NCBI GenBank assembly: GCA_964574935.1
Contig: CAZNOZ010000014.1
Location: 1-64,000, forward strand
From: JBBECE01 sp964574935
Lineage (GTDB): Bacteria; Pseudomonadota; Alphaproteobacteria; Rhizobiales; Devosiaceae
DNA length: 64,000 nt
Direction of reading: 5' to 3'
The position numbers and the translations under genes were made by a program. This document shows positions 16,824 through 24,963 of the stretch, piece after piece; the stretch's first letter is position 1, and every line of letters begins with the position of its first letter. The notes beneath the pieces were generated by a model. It made no database searches and had not been told where the DNA came from. It saw only the letters and a list, made by a program, of their open reading frames with translations.

Positions 16824-19461
16824 CGGCGCGCCTCCCCCAGAATGCCGGCACCGTCTGTCGTCGCCGCTGCAGCAGCGCCACCCCTGCCAGCAGCGCCAGC
16901 GCCGGGATGTAGAAGATTTCCTTGGGCAGGCGGTCGCTCGGCAGCTGCACGACGGAGATCACCACCGGCTGCTCGGCATAGAAGTCGAACAGTCTCAGCG
17001 TGGTGTAGAAGCGTGTTCCCTGCAGCGGCTCGTCGACGACCGCGCTGCCGTCGCGCAAGCCGACGGGAAGGCCGCCCTGCGCCAGCCGGTCGACGCCATC
17101 GCCGGCGGCGCCCAGCGGCACCTGCAGCGTGATGGTGGAGACCTCTCCGATCTTGTCGAAGTCCGGCCCCTGCAGCACCATCCGCAGCGATCCGCCCGGC
17201 TCCACGGTCTCCGCCAGTTGCACCGCCTCGATGCCGGGCCGGTCCTCGTAGGGCGCCTGCACCATGTCGAGCCAGAACCCCGGCCGGAACAGTGTCAGCG
17301 AGACCACCAGCAGCATGAGCGACTCCCAGATCCGGTTGCGCGTCAGGAAATATCCCTGGGTCGCCGCTGCGAACATCATCATTGCTACTACCGCCACGAT
17401 GAACACGAACACCGCCTTGACCGGCCCGACATTGATCAGCAACAGCTCGGTGTTGAAGATGAACATGAACGGCAACAGCGCGGTGCGGATGTCATAGGTG
17501 AACCCCTGCACTCCGGTGCGGATCGGGTCGCCCCGCGATATCGCCGCCGCCGCGAACGCCGCCAGCCCCACCGGCGGTGTGTCGTCGGCCAGAATCCCGA
17601 AATAGAAGACGAACAGGTGCACCGCCACCAGCGGCACCACCAGCCCCGCCTGCGCCCCGACCGAGACGATCACCGGCGCCATCAGAGAGGAGACGACGAT
17701 GTAGTTGGCGGTCGTCGGCAGCCCCATGCCGAGGATCAGGCTCATAATGGCGACGAAGAACAGCATCAACAGCAGATTCCCGCCCGAAAGATACTCGACG
17801 AGCTCGCCGACCACCTGATGGGCGCCGGTCAGCGACACGGTGCCCACGATCACCCCAGCCGCCGCCGTCGCCACGCCGATCGCGACCATGTTGCGGGCCC
17901 CGGCGACCATGCCGGCCACGAAGTCGCTCCAGCCCTGGCGAAGGGCGCCCGCATAGTCGCCGGCGCCCCGGAACAGTGCCTTCAGCGGGCGGTGGGTCAA
18001 GGCGATGACGATCACCGACAGCGTCGCCCAGTAGGCCGAAAGCTGCGGCGAGAACCGCTCCACCATGATGCACCAGATCAAAATCACGATCGGCAGCACG
18101 AAGTAGAGCCCCGTCACCGCCACCTCGCCGGTCCGTGGCAGCACGCCCACCGGGGCGTTCGGATCGTCCATTTCGAGGTCCGGATGTCGCGCGGCCCAGC
18201 CCACAAGTCCCACATAGGCCGCCGTCAGGGCCACCACCGCGGCCCAGAAGCTCAACGTCGGAAGCGCCACCTTGATCCATCCGAAGCCGTAGTAGACGGC
18301 GCCCGCCAGCACGGTGGTGCCCAGGAACCCGAGCACCACCCCGGAAACCCGCTGCGCCAGGGTGCCGAGCGGCGAGGGCTTTTCGAGACCCTTCAGGCCG
18401 AGCTTGAGTGCCTCAAGATGCACGATGTAGACCAGCGCGATGTAGGAGATGACCGCCGGCAGGAAGGCGTGCACGATCAGCTGCGAATAGGGCACGCCGG
18501 TGAACTCGGAAATCAGGAACGCCGCGGCCCCCATCACCGGCGGCATCAGCTGCCCGTTGGTCGACGAGGCCACCTCGATGGCCCCGGCCTTTTCGGGCCG
18601 AAAGCCGGTGCGCTTCATCAAGGGGATCGTGAAGGTGCCGGTGGTGACCACATTGGCGATCGAGGAGCCCGAGTACAGCCCCGACAGCGCCGAGGCGACC
18701 ACCGCCGCCTTGGCGGGCCCGCCGCGGAAATGGCCCAGGGCGGCAAAGGCGAGCTTGATGAAATAGTTGCCGCCGCCGGCCTTTTCCAACAGCGCCCCGA
18801 ACAGCACGAACAGAAAGATCACCGACGCCGAGACCCTGAGCGGCACCCCGAACACGCCCTCGGTCTGCATCCAGAAATGCCACATCGCCTTGCCGAAGCT
18901 GGCGCCCTTCCACTGGATCGCTTCGGGCAGCCAGGACACGTGGCCGAAAAACACGTACGCCACGAACACGCTCGCCACGACCACCAGCGGCAGCCCCAGC
19001 GCCCGGTAGACCGCGGTGGCGATCGACAACATGCCGATCGTCGAGATCACCAGATCGGCGGTCGTCGGCAGGCCGGGGCGCAGCGAGATGTCGTAGCGGA
19101 ACCAGAACAGATACATCGTCGCGGTCGCGCCCAGCACCGCCAGCACCCAGTCGTACCAGGGCACGATCTCGCGGGGGCTCGACCGGAACAGAGGAAACGC
19201 CAGCGACGCCAGCAGCAGCGCGAAGGTCAGGTGGATCTGGCGGGTCTGGTGATCGGAAAGGGTGAGATTGACCCCGAGCGCCTCGGATAGGTCGTAAGGC
19301 ACCGAGGAGGCGACGTAGATCTGGAAGATCGACCAGGAAAAGGCCAGCCCGAGGATGAGCCAGGCGACCGCGCCCGTCGGCCGGCGGGCGCCGGTTTCCA
19401 CCGCGACCGCCAGCAACTCCGCGTCACGTTCGGCGCTCTTGTTCTCGGTGGTGTGTGACAA
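16816..19461 (-). CDS. TRAP transporter fused 4TM/12TM permease (TAXI type, DUF3394 tail)
   Basis: 881 residues, the fused small and large membrane subunits of a TAXI-TRAP importer (Na+ or H+ driven). The first roughly 250 residues hold the DctQ-like helices. The DctM core follows, with GGPAKAAVVASALSGLYSGS, NGQLMPPVMGAAAFL and MGLPTTANYIV. The last roughly 200 residues match the DUF3394 periplasmic tail found in a subset of TAXI permeases. The binding protein is encoded 110 nt upstream, across a stem-loop. Confidence 0.93.
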   Translation of the reverse strand: MSHTTENKSAERDAELLAVAVETGARRPTGAVAWLILGLAFSWSIFQIYVASSVPYDLSEALGVNLTLSDHQTRQIHLTFALLLASLAFPLFRSSPREIVPWYDWVLAVLGATATMYLFWFRYDISLRPGLPTTADLVISTIGMLSIATAVYRALGLPLVVVASVFVAYVFFGHVSWLPEAIQWKGASFGKAMWHFWMQTEGVFGVPLRVSASVIFLFVLFGALLEKAGGGNYFIKLAFAALGHFRGGPAKAAVVASALSGLYSGSSIANVVTTGTFTIPLMKRTGFRPEKAGAIEVASSTNGQLMPPVMGAAAFLISEFTGVPYSQLIVHAFLPAVISYIALVYIVHLEALKLGLKGLEKPSPLGTLAQRVSGVVLGFLGTTVLAGAVYYGFGWIKVALPTLSFWAAVVALTAAYVGLVGWAARHPDLEMDDPNAPVGVLPRTGEVAVTGLYFVLPIVILIWCIMVERFSPQLSAYWATLSVIVIALTHRPLKALFRGAGDYAGALRQGWSDFVAGMVAGARNMVAIGVATAAAGVIVGTVSLTGAHQVVGELVEYLSGGNLLLMLFFVAIMSLILGMGLPTTANYIVVSSLMAPVIVSVGAQAGLVVPLVAVHLFVFYFGILADDTPPVGLAAFAAAAISRGDPIRTGVQGFTYDIRTALLPFMFIFNTELLLINVGPVKAVFVFIVAVVAMMMFAAATQGYFLTRNRIWESLMLLVVSLTLFRPGFWLDMVQAPYEDRPGIEAVQLAETVEPGGSLRMVLQGPDFDKIGEVSTITLQVPLGAAGDGVDRLAQGGLPVGLRDGSAVVDEPLQGTRFYTTLRLFDFYAEQPVVISVVQLPSDRLPKEIFYIPALALLAGVALLQRRRQTVPAFWGRRADA

Positions 19462-19529
19462 TGGTGGCTGTCCCTGCGCGCCCCGACCCGCTCGCGGCGT
19501 CGCGTACCCCGATCATCTCCGAAGCGGTG

Positions 19530-19558
19530 GAAGCCGGGCGAACGCGCCGCCCGGCTTC
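19530..19558 (-). promoter_or_regulatory. Intercistronic stem-loop after TAXI binding-protein gene
   Basis: Perfect 11-bp stem (GAAGCCGGGCG / CGCCCGGCTTC) with a 7-nt loop, 13 nt after the binding-protein stop and before the permease start. No T-run follows, so it is not a classical terminator. It probably shields the binding-protein mRNA and lowers permease expression. Confidence 0.75.
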
Positions 19559-19571
19559 GAAGTGCGTGCGG

Positions 19572-20540
19572 CTACATCCAGCCGCGTTCCTTGTAGTATT
19601 TCACCGCGCCCGGATGCAGCGGCGCCGACAGGCCGTCGTGAATCATTTCCGATTCCTTCAGCCCCGCAAAGGCCGGATGCAGGCCCTTGAAGTCCTCGAA
19701 ATTGTCGAAGACCGCCTTGACGACCGTGTAGACCACATCGTCCGAAACGTCAGTCGAAGTCACGAACGTCGCACCGACGCCCCAGGTGGTGATGTCGTCG
19801 GGATTGCCGGCATAGGTGCCGCCGGGGATGGTCGCGATGCGGTAGAACGGGTTGTCCGCGACCAGCTGATCGATGACCGGATCCTGCACATTGACCAGCT
19901 TGGCGCCGCAGTTCGTGACCGCCTCGGTGATGTTGGCGCTCGGATGACCGACCGTGTAGATGTAGGCGTCGAGGCTGCCGTCACACAGCGCCGCCGGCAT
20001 TTCGGCCGGGGCCAGTTCGGCGGCCACGGCGAAATCGTCCATGGTCCAGCCGAGCTTGTCCATCAGCACTTCCATCGTCGCCCGCTGACCGGAGCCCGGA
20101 TTGCCGACATTGACGCGTTTGCCGGGCAGATCCTGCAGCGAATTGATGCCGCTGTCGGGACGTGCCACCAGCGTGAACGGCTCCGGATGGATCGAGAAGA
20201 CGGCCCTCAGGTCCTCGTTCGGACCCGCTTCCTCGAACCGGGAGGTGCCGTGATAGGCATGGAACTGCCAGTCGGACTGCACCACGCCGAAATCGAGCTC
20301 GCCGGCCCGGATGGTGTTCAGATTGTAGATCGAGCCGCCGGTCGATTCGACCGAGCAGCGGATGCCGGTATCGGCGCGATACTGGTTGACCAGCCGGCAG
20401 ATGGCGCCGCCGGTGGGATAGTAGACGCCGGTCACGCCGCCGGTGCCGATGGTGATGAATTGAGTGTCCTGCGCGGAGACGCCAAACGCCATGCTGCCGG
20501 CGACCAGGGCCACGCTGGCGCCCAAAGCGAATTTTTTCAT
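19572..20540 (-). CDS. TAXI-family TRAP transporter solute-binding protein
   Basis: 322 residues. A Sec signal peptide (MKKFALGASVALVAGSMAFGVSAQ) ends at AQD, giving a periplasmic protein. TAXI hallmarks: ITIGTGGVTGVYYPTGG at the mature N-terminus, then VESTGGSIYNLNTIRAGELDFGVVQSD (cited here by its ends VESTGGS and DFGVVQSD) and VNVGNPGSGQRATME. Ligands of this class range from glutamate to other amino and carboxylic acids; the ligand here is unknown. It is the first gene of the TRAP-UspF-aminotransferase-BKACE run and divergent from an RpiR regulator. Confidence 0.93.
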   Translation of the reverse strand: MKKFALGASVALVAGSMAFGVSAQDTQFITIGTGGVTGVYYPTGGAICRLVNQYRADTGIRCSVESTGGSIYNLNTIRAGELDFGVVQSDWQFHAYHGTSRFEEAGPNEDLRAVFSIHPEPFTLVARPDSGINSLQDLPGKRVNVGNPGSGQRATMEVLMDKLGWTMDDFAVAAELAPAEMPAALCDGSLDAYIYTVGHPSANITEAVTNCGAKLVNVQDPVIDQLVADNPFYRIATIPGGTYAGNPDDITTWGVGATFVTSTDVSDDVVYTVVKAVFDNFEDFKGLHPAFAGLKESEMIHDGLSAPLHPGAVKYYKERGWM

Positions 20541-20621
20541 GATGATCTCTCCCTGAAGACTGTGGTGCCGATTGAACGCACCTGTCGATCAGACACAGGC
20601 GTTTCGCCGCCGTCAAGCGGG

Positions 20622-20639
20622 CTGAAACGCTTGTTTCGG
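20622..20639. promoter_or_regulatory. Candidate RpiR operator in divergent promoter
   Basis: Inverted repeat CTGAAAC-GCTT-GTTTCGG (six of seven arm positions symmetric) between the TAXI binding-protein gene and the RpiR gene. RpiR proteins often bind GAAA/TTTC dyads. A second GTTTCG lies at about 20600. Confidence 0.45.
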
Positions 20640-20704
20640 CGCCGCGCGCTGATAGGCTGCACCGAACCGCCCGCGCATCCGAAGGGGCGGCCTGGGAGCA
20701 ACGG

Positions 20705-21574
20705 ATGGATGAATTGACGGCGCCACTGGCCGCTCGTTCGGCCCGCCCGGCGGAGTCGGGCGAGGTGGGCACGCGCATCCGCCGGCGGCTTTCCCGCATG
20801 CCGCCGCAGGTCCGGCGCGCCGCCGTTTTTGCCCTCAACCATGCCGATGCGGTCGCCTTCATGAGCGTGCGCGATCTCGCCGCTTCGGCGGGGGTTGCCC
20901 CGGCCAGCGTCGTCCGCTTCGCGCGCGCCGCCGGCTACCCCGGTTTCGCCGAACTCAGGGCTGGCTTTCGCGCCCGTCTGCGGCGCCGCGCCGGCGACGG
21001 GATCACTCAGGCGGACTATGCCGTCGCATCGACGCCGGCGATGGCTGAGCTCGCGGCGGCCGATTTGGCGTTCCGGCAATCTCTCGACGCAGTCTCCGAC
21101 GCCATCCTCGAGGCCACCACCGTGTTTGTTGTCGGTTTCCGCTCCGCCTACGCTTTCGCCCATTACCTGGTCTATCTGGGCCGCATGGCGATGCCGAAAT
21201 TCCGCCTCGCCGACCCCGCCCTTTCCTCCGTCGAGGCGCATCTGGCGATGGCCGAGGCCGGCGATCTGGTGATCATCTATTCGGTGGCGCCCTATTCCAC
21301 CGAGGCGGTGCAGCTCGTCGGCCATCTTGCCGAGGCCGGCATCGCCACCGTCGCCATTACCGATTCCGAGCGCTCCCCGGTGGCCGCCAAATCCACCCAT
21401 GTGCTCGAAGTTCCGCGCCGGCGCGTTGGGCAAATCCACTCCATGGCCGGCTGCCTGTCGGTTTCCGAAATCCTGCTCGCCGAGTGCTTCCGCAAGCTGG
21501 GGACCGCCGGCGCCCGCAACATCGCCGAATTCGAGCGTCGCGTCAGGCGCCTTTCCGGCTATTGGCAAGAATGA
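20705..21574 (+). CDS. RpiR/MurR-family transcriptional regulator
   Basis: 289 residues. The N-terminal RpiR helix-turn-helix is VRDLAASAGVAPASVVRFAR. A SIS sugar-phosphate-type sensor domain follows (about 125-260), with VFVVGFRSAYAFAHYLVYLG and DLVIIYSVAPYSTEAVQL. The gene is divergent from the TAXI-TRAP operon and overlaps acetoacetate-CoA ligase by ATGA. It is thus well placed to control both arms of the proposed acetoacetate pathway. The effector is unknown. The start follows GGGAGCAACGG. Confidence 0.93.
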   Translation: MDELTAPLAARSARPAESGEVGTRIRRRLSRMPPQVRRAAVFALNHADAVAFMSVRDLAASAGVAPASVVRFARAAGYPGFAELRAGFRARLRRRAGDGITQADYAVASTPAMAELAAADLAFRQSLDAVSDAILEATTVFVVGFRSAYAFAHYLVYLGRMAMPKFRLADPALSSVEAHLAMAEAGDLVIIYSVAPYSTEAVQLVGHLAEAGIATVAITDSERSPVAAKSTHVLEVPRRRVGQIHSMAGCLSVSEILLAECFRKLGTAGARNIAEFERRVRRLSGYWQE

Positions 21575-23529
21575 CCCGGCCACCCGGCGAGGCGCCGCTC
21601 TGGACCCCGGCCGCCGACCGCGCGAAGTCGGCCCGCATCACCGAATTCGCGCGCGCCGCCGAAGCCCTGGCGGGCCGGCAACTGCCCACCTACCAGGCGT
21701 TGCACGAGTTCTCGATCCGCGACCGCGCCGCCTTCTGGTCGCTGGTCTGGGACCAGTGCGGCGTGATCGGTGAGAAGGGCGAACCGCTCGTCACCGATCC
21801 CGACCGCATGCCCGGGGCGCGGTTTTTCCCCGGGGCGCGACTGAACTATGCGCAAAACCTGCTGCGCCAGGGCGGCGGCGAGCCGGCGATTGTCTTTGAG
21901 GGCGAAAGCGGCACCGAGCGCACCCTGAGCTGGGACGCATTGCGGGCCTTGGTGGCCCGCATCGCGACGGCCTACACGGCCCTGGGCATCGGCCCCGGCG
22001 ACCGCGTCGCCGCGATGCTGCCCAACCTGCCCGAAGCCGTCGCCGCCATGCTCGCGGCCGCCGCGGTCGGGGCGGTGTGGTGCTCGTGTTCGCCCGATTT
22101 CGGCGTTCGGGGGGTTCTCGATCGCTTCTCGCAGATCGCCCCGAAGCTCCTCTGGGTGCCCGACGGATATTTCTACAACGGCAAGTGGCACGACGTCACC
22201 GAACGCGCCGAAGCGGTGGCGGCCGAGCTCGCGCCGCTGGCCACCGTCGTGATGCCCTACGACGGCGCGGCGCCCCGCGGCGGCCCCGACGGTGCCCTGT
22301 CGCTGGCAGAATTCATTGCCGCGCCGCCGGCCGGCCCGCCGCAATTCGAGCGTTTCGAATTCGCCCATCCCCTGGCGATCCTGTTCACCTCCGGCACCAC
22401 GGGGCTGCCCAAATGCATCGTGCATTCGGCCGGCGGCACGCTTCTGCAACATCTCAAGGAACACCAGCTCCACTGCGACATCCGTCCCGCGGATCGCGTG
22501 TTCTATTTCACCACCCTGGGCTGGATGATGTGGAACTGGCTGGTTTCGGCGCTGGCCAGCGGCGCCACCATATGCCTCTACGACGGCTCGCCGGCGCACC
22601 CCGATCTGAACGCTCTTTTCGATTTCGCCGACCGGGCCGGAATGACCCTGTTCGGCACCTCGGCGAAATTCATCGATTCATTGCACAACCACCGCGTTCA
22701 CCCCGCCCGGACCCACCGGCTCGAGGCCTTGCGGACGATCACCTCGACCGGCTCGCCGCTTTCGGTCGACGGCTTTCGGTTCGTCTACGAGCACATCAAG
22801 TCGGACCTCCACCTCGCCTCGATCTCGGGGGGCACCGACATCTGCTCGTGCTTCGTGCTCGGGGTGCCGACGCTGCCGGTGTGGGCCGGCGAAATTCAGG
22901 CCCCGGGCCTCGGCATGGCGGTCGACGTGTTTTCCGAGGCCGGCATCCCGCTCGCCTCCGGCAAGGGCGAGCTGGTGTGCACGGCGCCGTTTCCCTCGAT
23001 GCCAGTTGCCTTCTGGGCCGACCCCGACGGCGCCCGCTACCGTGCTGCCTATTTCGAGCGCTTCGAGGGTGTCTGGTGCCACGGCGATTTCGCCGAATGG
23101 ACCGCCCATGGCGGCATCGTCATCCATGGCCGCTCCGACGCCACCCTCAATCCTGGCGGGGTCCGCATCGGCACCGCCGAAATTTACGCCCAGGTCGAAA
23201 AGCTCGATGAGGTCTTGGAGGCCGTCTGCGTCGGCCGCCCGGTCGCCGGCGACGTCGAAGTCGTCCTGTTCGTGCGCCTGGCCGGCGGCGCCATGCTCGA
23301 CGAAGCGCTGGCCGCGAGGATCCGCGCCGCCATCCGCACCGGCGCCTCGCCCCGCCACGTGCCGGCCGAGATCCATGCCGTCACCGATATCCCGCGCACC
23401 CGTTCCGGCAAGATTTCCGAGCTCGCGGTGCGCGACGTGGTCGCCGGGCAGCCCGTTTCGAACACCGAATCCCTGGCCAACCCAGAGGCGCTCGATCAGT
23501 TCTCGCTGCGCGGTCCGGGGGGAGGGTGA
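21571..23529 (+). CDS. acsA: Acetoacetate-CoA ligase (acetoacetyl-CoA synthetase)
   Basis: 652 residues, cytosolic ANL-superfamily enzyme: acetoacetate + ATP + CoA gives acetoacetyl-CoA + AMP + PPi. Motifs: LAILFTSGTTGLPKCIVHS, TTLGWMMWNWLVSAL, SISGGTDICSCF, WCHGDFAEW, HGRSDATLNPGGVRIG and the catalytic Lys in TRSGKISELAV. Length and order match the AACS subgroup rather than acetyl-CoA synthetase. The ATG at 21571 overlaps the RpiR stop. It would recover the acetoacetate released by the BKACE encoded on the other arm. Confidence 0.94.
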   Translation: MTRPPGEAPLWTPAADRAKSARITEFARAAEALAGRQLPTYQALHEFSIRDRAAFWSLVWDQCGVIGEKGEPLVTDPDRMPGARFFPGARLNYAQNLLRQGGGEPAIVFEGESGTERTLSWDALRALVARIATAYTALGIGPGDRVAAMLPNLPEAVAAMLAAAAVGAVWCSCSPDFGVRGVLDRFSQIAPKLLWVPDGYFYNGKWHDVTERAEAVAAELAPLATVVMPYDGAAPRGGPDGALSLAEFIAAPPAGPPQFERFEFAHPLAILFTSGTTGLPKCIVHSAGGTLLQHLKEHQLHCDIRPADRVFYFTTLGWMMWNWLVSALASGATICLYDGSPAHPDLNALFDFADRAGMTLFGTSAKFIDSLHNHRVHPARTHRLEALRTITSTGSPLSVDGFRFVYEHIKSDLHLASISGGTDICSCFVLGVPTLPVWAGEIQAPGLGMAVDVFSEAGIPLASGKGELVCTAPFPSMPVAFWADPDGARYRAAYFERFEGVWCHGDFAEWTAHGGIVIHGRSDATLNPGGVRIGTAEIYAQVEKLDEVLEAVCVGRPVAGDVEVVLFVRLAGGAMLDEALAARIRAAIRTGASPRHVPAEIHAVTDIPRTRSGKISELAVRDVVAGQPVSNTESLANPEALDQFSLRGPGGG

Positions 23530-23556
23530 CGGTTGGGCGGCACCCCGCCAAAACGC

Positions 23557-23826
23557 TCAGTGGATGGAGACCACCCCGTCGACGAACTTGAATTCGGACG
23601 GCCGGATGAGCGACTTGTGGGCCACCCGCACCGAATGCAGCTTGCCGTCGATTTCCCGTTGCCAGTAGTCGAGAAAACCCATCAGGGTCGGGAAATCCGG
23701 CGCCAGATCGTAATTCTGCCAGACGAAGAGCTGGATGAGCGACGGCCGGTCGGGCATCCGGTAGTGAATTTCCGCCGTCGTCAGCCCGTAGCCGTTCACC
23801 TGGGCCAGAAAATCACGGTCAACCAT
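23557..23826 (-). CDS. usg: Usg family protein
   Basis: 89 residues matching the alphaproteobacterial Usg family (FLAQVNGYGLTTAEIHYRMP, YWQREIDGKLHSV, FKFVDG). Function is unknown; the name comes from its place near trp genes in Caulobacter, which is not the context here. The ATG at 23826 follows GGGAAGA. It converges with acetoacetate-CoA ligase. Confidence 0.9.
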   Translation of the reverse strand: MVDRDFLAQVNGYGLTTAEIHYRMPDRPSLIQLFVWQNYDLAPDFPTLMGFLDYWQREIDGKLHSVRVAHKSLIRPSEFKFVDGVVSIH

Positions 23827-24138
23827 TTGTCTTCCCGTCGCTTGCCCTCTTGCCTCGCCGCGACCGGGTCGAGGATAGGCATCTGGCGATGTCCGCGCCA
23901 AGCCAGCCGCCGCCGGCGGCGAGTGCCAGAATCTGGATCGGCAGGTTGAATGCGGCCATGGCGTGACCCGGCAAAGTCGCCGCCCGGGCATCGACCATCG
24001 TGCGCCGCGGGCATCAACGGTAACGAAATGGTAAACGCCAATGGTTTACAAATTCTGACCCCGCCTGGCCGGCCGATCACCAACGCGCCGCAATGTGCTG
24101 TGACAATTGATCAAGTGACGAATCGCCCGGAGGCTCCG
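23827..24138. promoter_or_regulatory. 312-bp divergent intergenic region with dyad
   Basis: Separates usg (minus) from an exported-protein gene (plus). It holds the inverted repeat GTAAAC-N7-GTTTAC at 24031-24049 in an AT-richer stretch, a candidate operator about 90 bp before the plus-strand gene. A 46-codon minus frame (23959-23819) overlaps the usg start but lacks support. Nothing else was recognised. Confidence 0.5.
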
Positions 24139-24879
24139 ATGTCGATCACCCTGCAACGCCTTGCCCGCGGCTTTGGTGCGCTCGCCCTCGCCGTCGGGGT
24201 AGGTCTGGCCGCGCCCGCCCTGGCGCAGAACCCCCACGCCAATCCGCATGCCGGAGACAAGGGTGACAACCGGTCCGAGACCGCCATGCTCGTTTTGGAC
24301 GGCGCCAACGCCAACGCCTACGGACTGGGCGAGCACGCCAATCCGCACGCGTTGCTGGCCGGGCTCAATTCCATCGTGCGCAGCCTCAACGGCCTGTTGC
24401 ACACCGCCGACCCGCGCATGGCCGGCATCCGCGACTTCGTCATCGCCAGCGCCAATTGCCAGATCAACTGTCCCGACCTGGCGGCGGACGCGGACCTGTT
24501 CCTTTCGACCTGGGCGGCGCCGGCGCCCTATGACGCCTATGTCTACGGCACCCCGCCCACGATCGACGAGCTCCTCACGCGCTACGAGCAGCTCATGGGT
24601 GTCGACACCAGCGGCTTCGACGACCCGACCCTGGCGGCCTACGACACCGAAGTGGCGGCCCTCGAAGCCGCGTTCGAACAGGACGACGTCGCGCCCTATC
24701 TCGAAGCCCTGGTGGCCAGCAGTCAACAGGTGCTGCAGATGGCCCTGGAAGCTGCCGCAAGCCCCAGCCGCGACTACACCGATGAGGACTGGGAAATTGT
24801 CATGGCCTGGGCCAACGAGGCCCTCGGCGTCGACGACGCCGTGGGGACCATCGACGAGTTGGTCGCAGCACTGCAGTAG
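24139..24879 (+). CDS. Exported protein of unknown function with NPHA repeats
   Basis: 246 residues. A Sec signal peptide (LARGFGALALAVGVGLAAPALAQ) is followed by QNPHANPHAG and later HANPHALLAGL, so the tetrapeptide NPHA occurs three times. Two cysteines (ANCQINCPD) could form a disulphide. The rest is helical and acidic with no recognised domain. The start follows CGGAGG. It is likely periplasmic or secreted. Neighbours give no role. Confidence 0.75.
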   Translation: MSITLQRLARGFGALALAVGVGLAAPALAQNPHANPHAGDKGDNRSETAMLVLDGANANAYGLGEHANPHALLAGLNSIVRSLNGLLHTADPRMAGIRDFVIASANCQINCPDLAADADLFLSTWAAPAPYDAYVYGTPPTIDELLTRYEQLMGVDTSGFDDPTLAAYDTEVAALEAAFEQDDVAPYLEALVASSQQVLQMALEAAASPSRDYTDEDWEIVMAWANEALGVDDAVGTIDELVAALQ

Positions 24880-24963
24880 CCGAGGCCTCTGCTTGCCTGC
24901 CCGACCGCGACCGAACGGCCCGTTCCGGTCAACCCGGCAGCCGGCGGCGCCACTCGCCCCGCA

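Noticed and set aside
16717..19290. An 857-codon His/Arg/Gln-rich frame antisense to the TRAP permease
   Set aside because: Low-complexity composition typical of the complement of a hydrophobic GC-rich gene; the sense gene is unambiguous.
23819..23959. 46-codon minus frame overlapping the usg start
   Set aside because: Possible hydrophobic peptide, but there is no ribosome site and no recognisable conservation.
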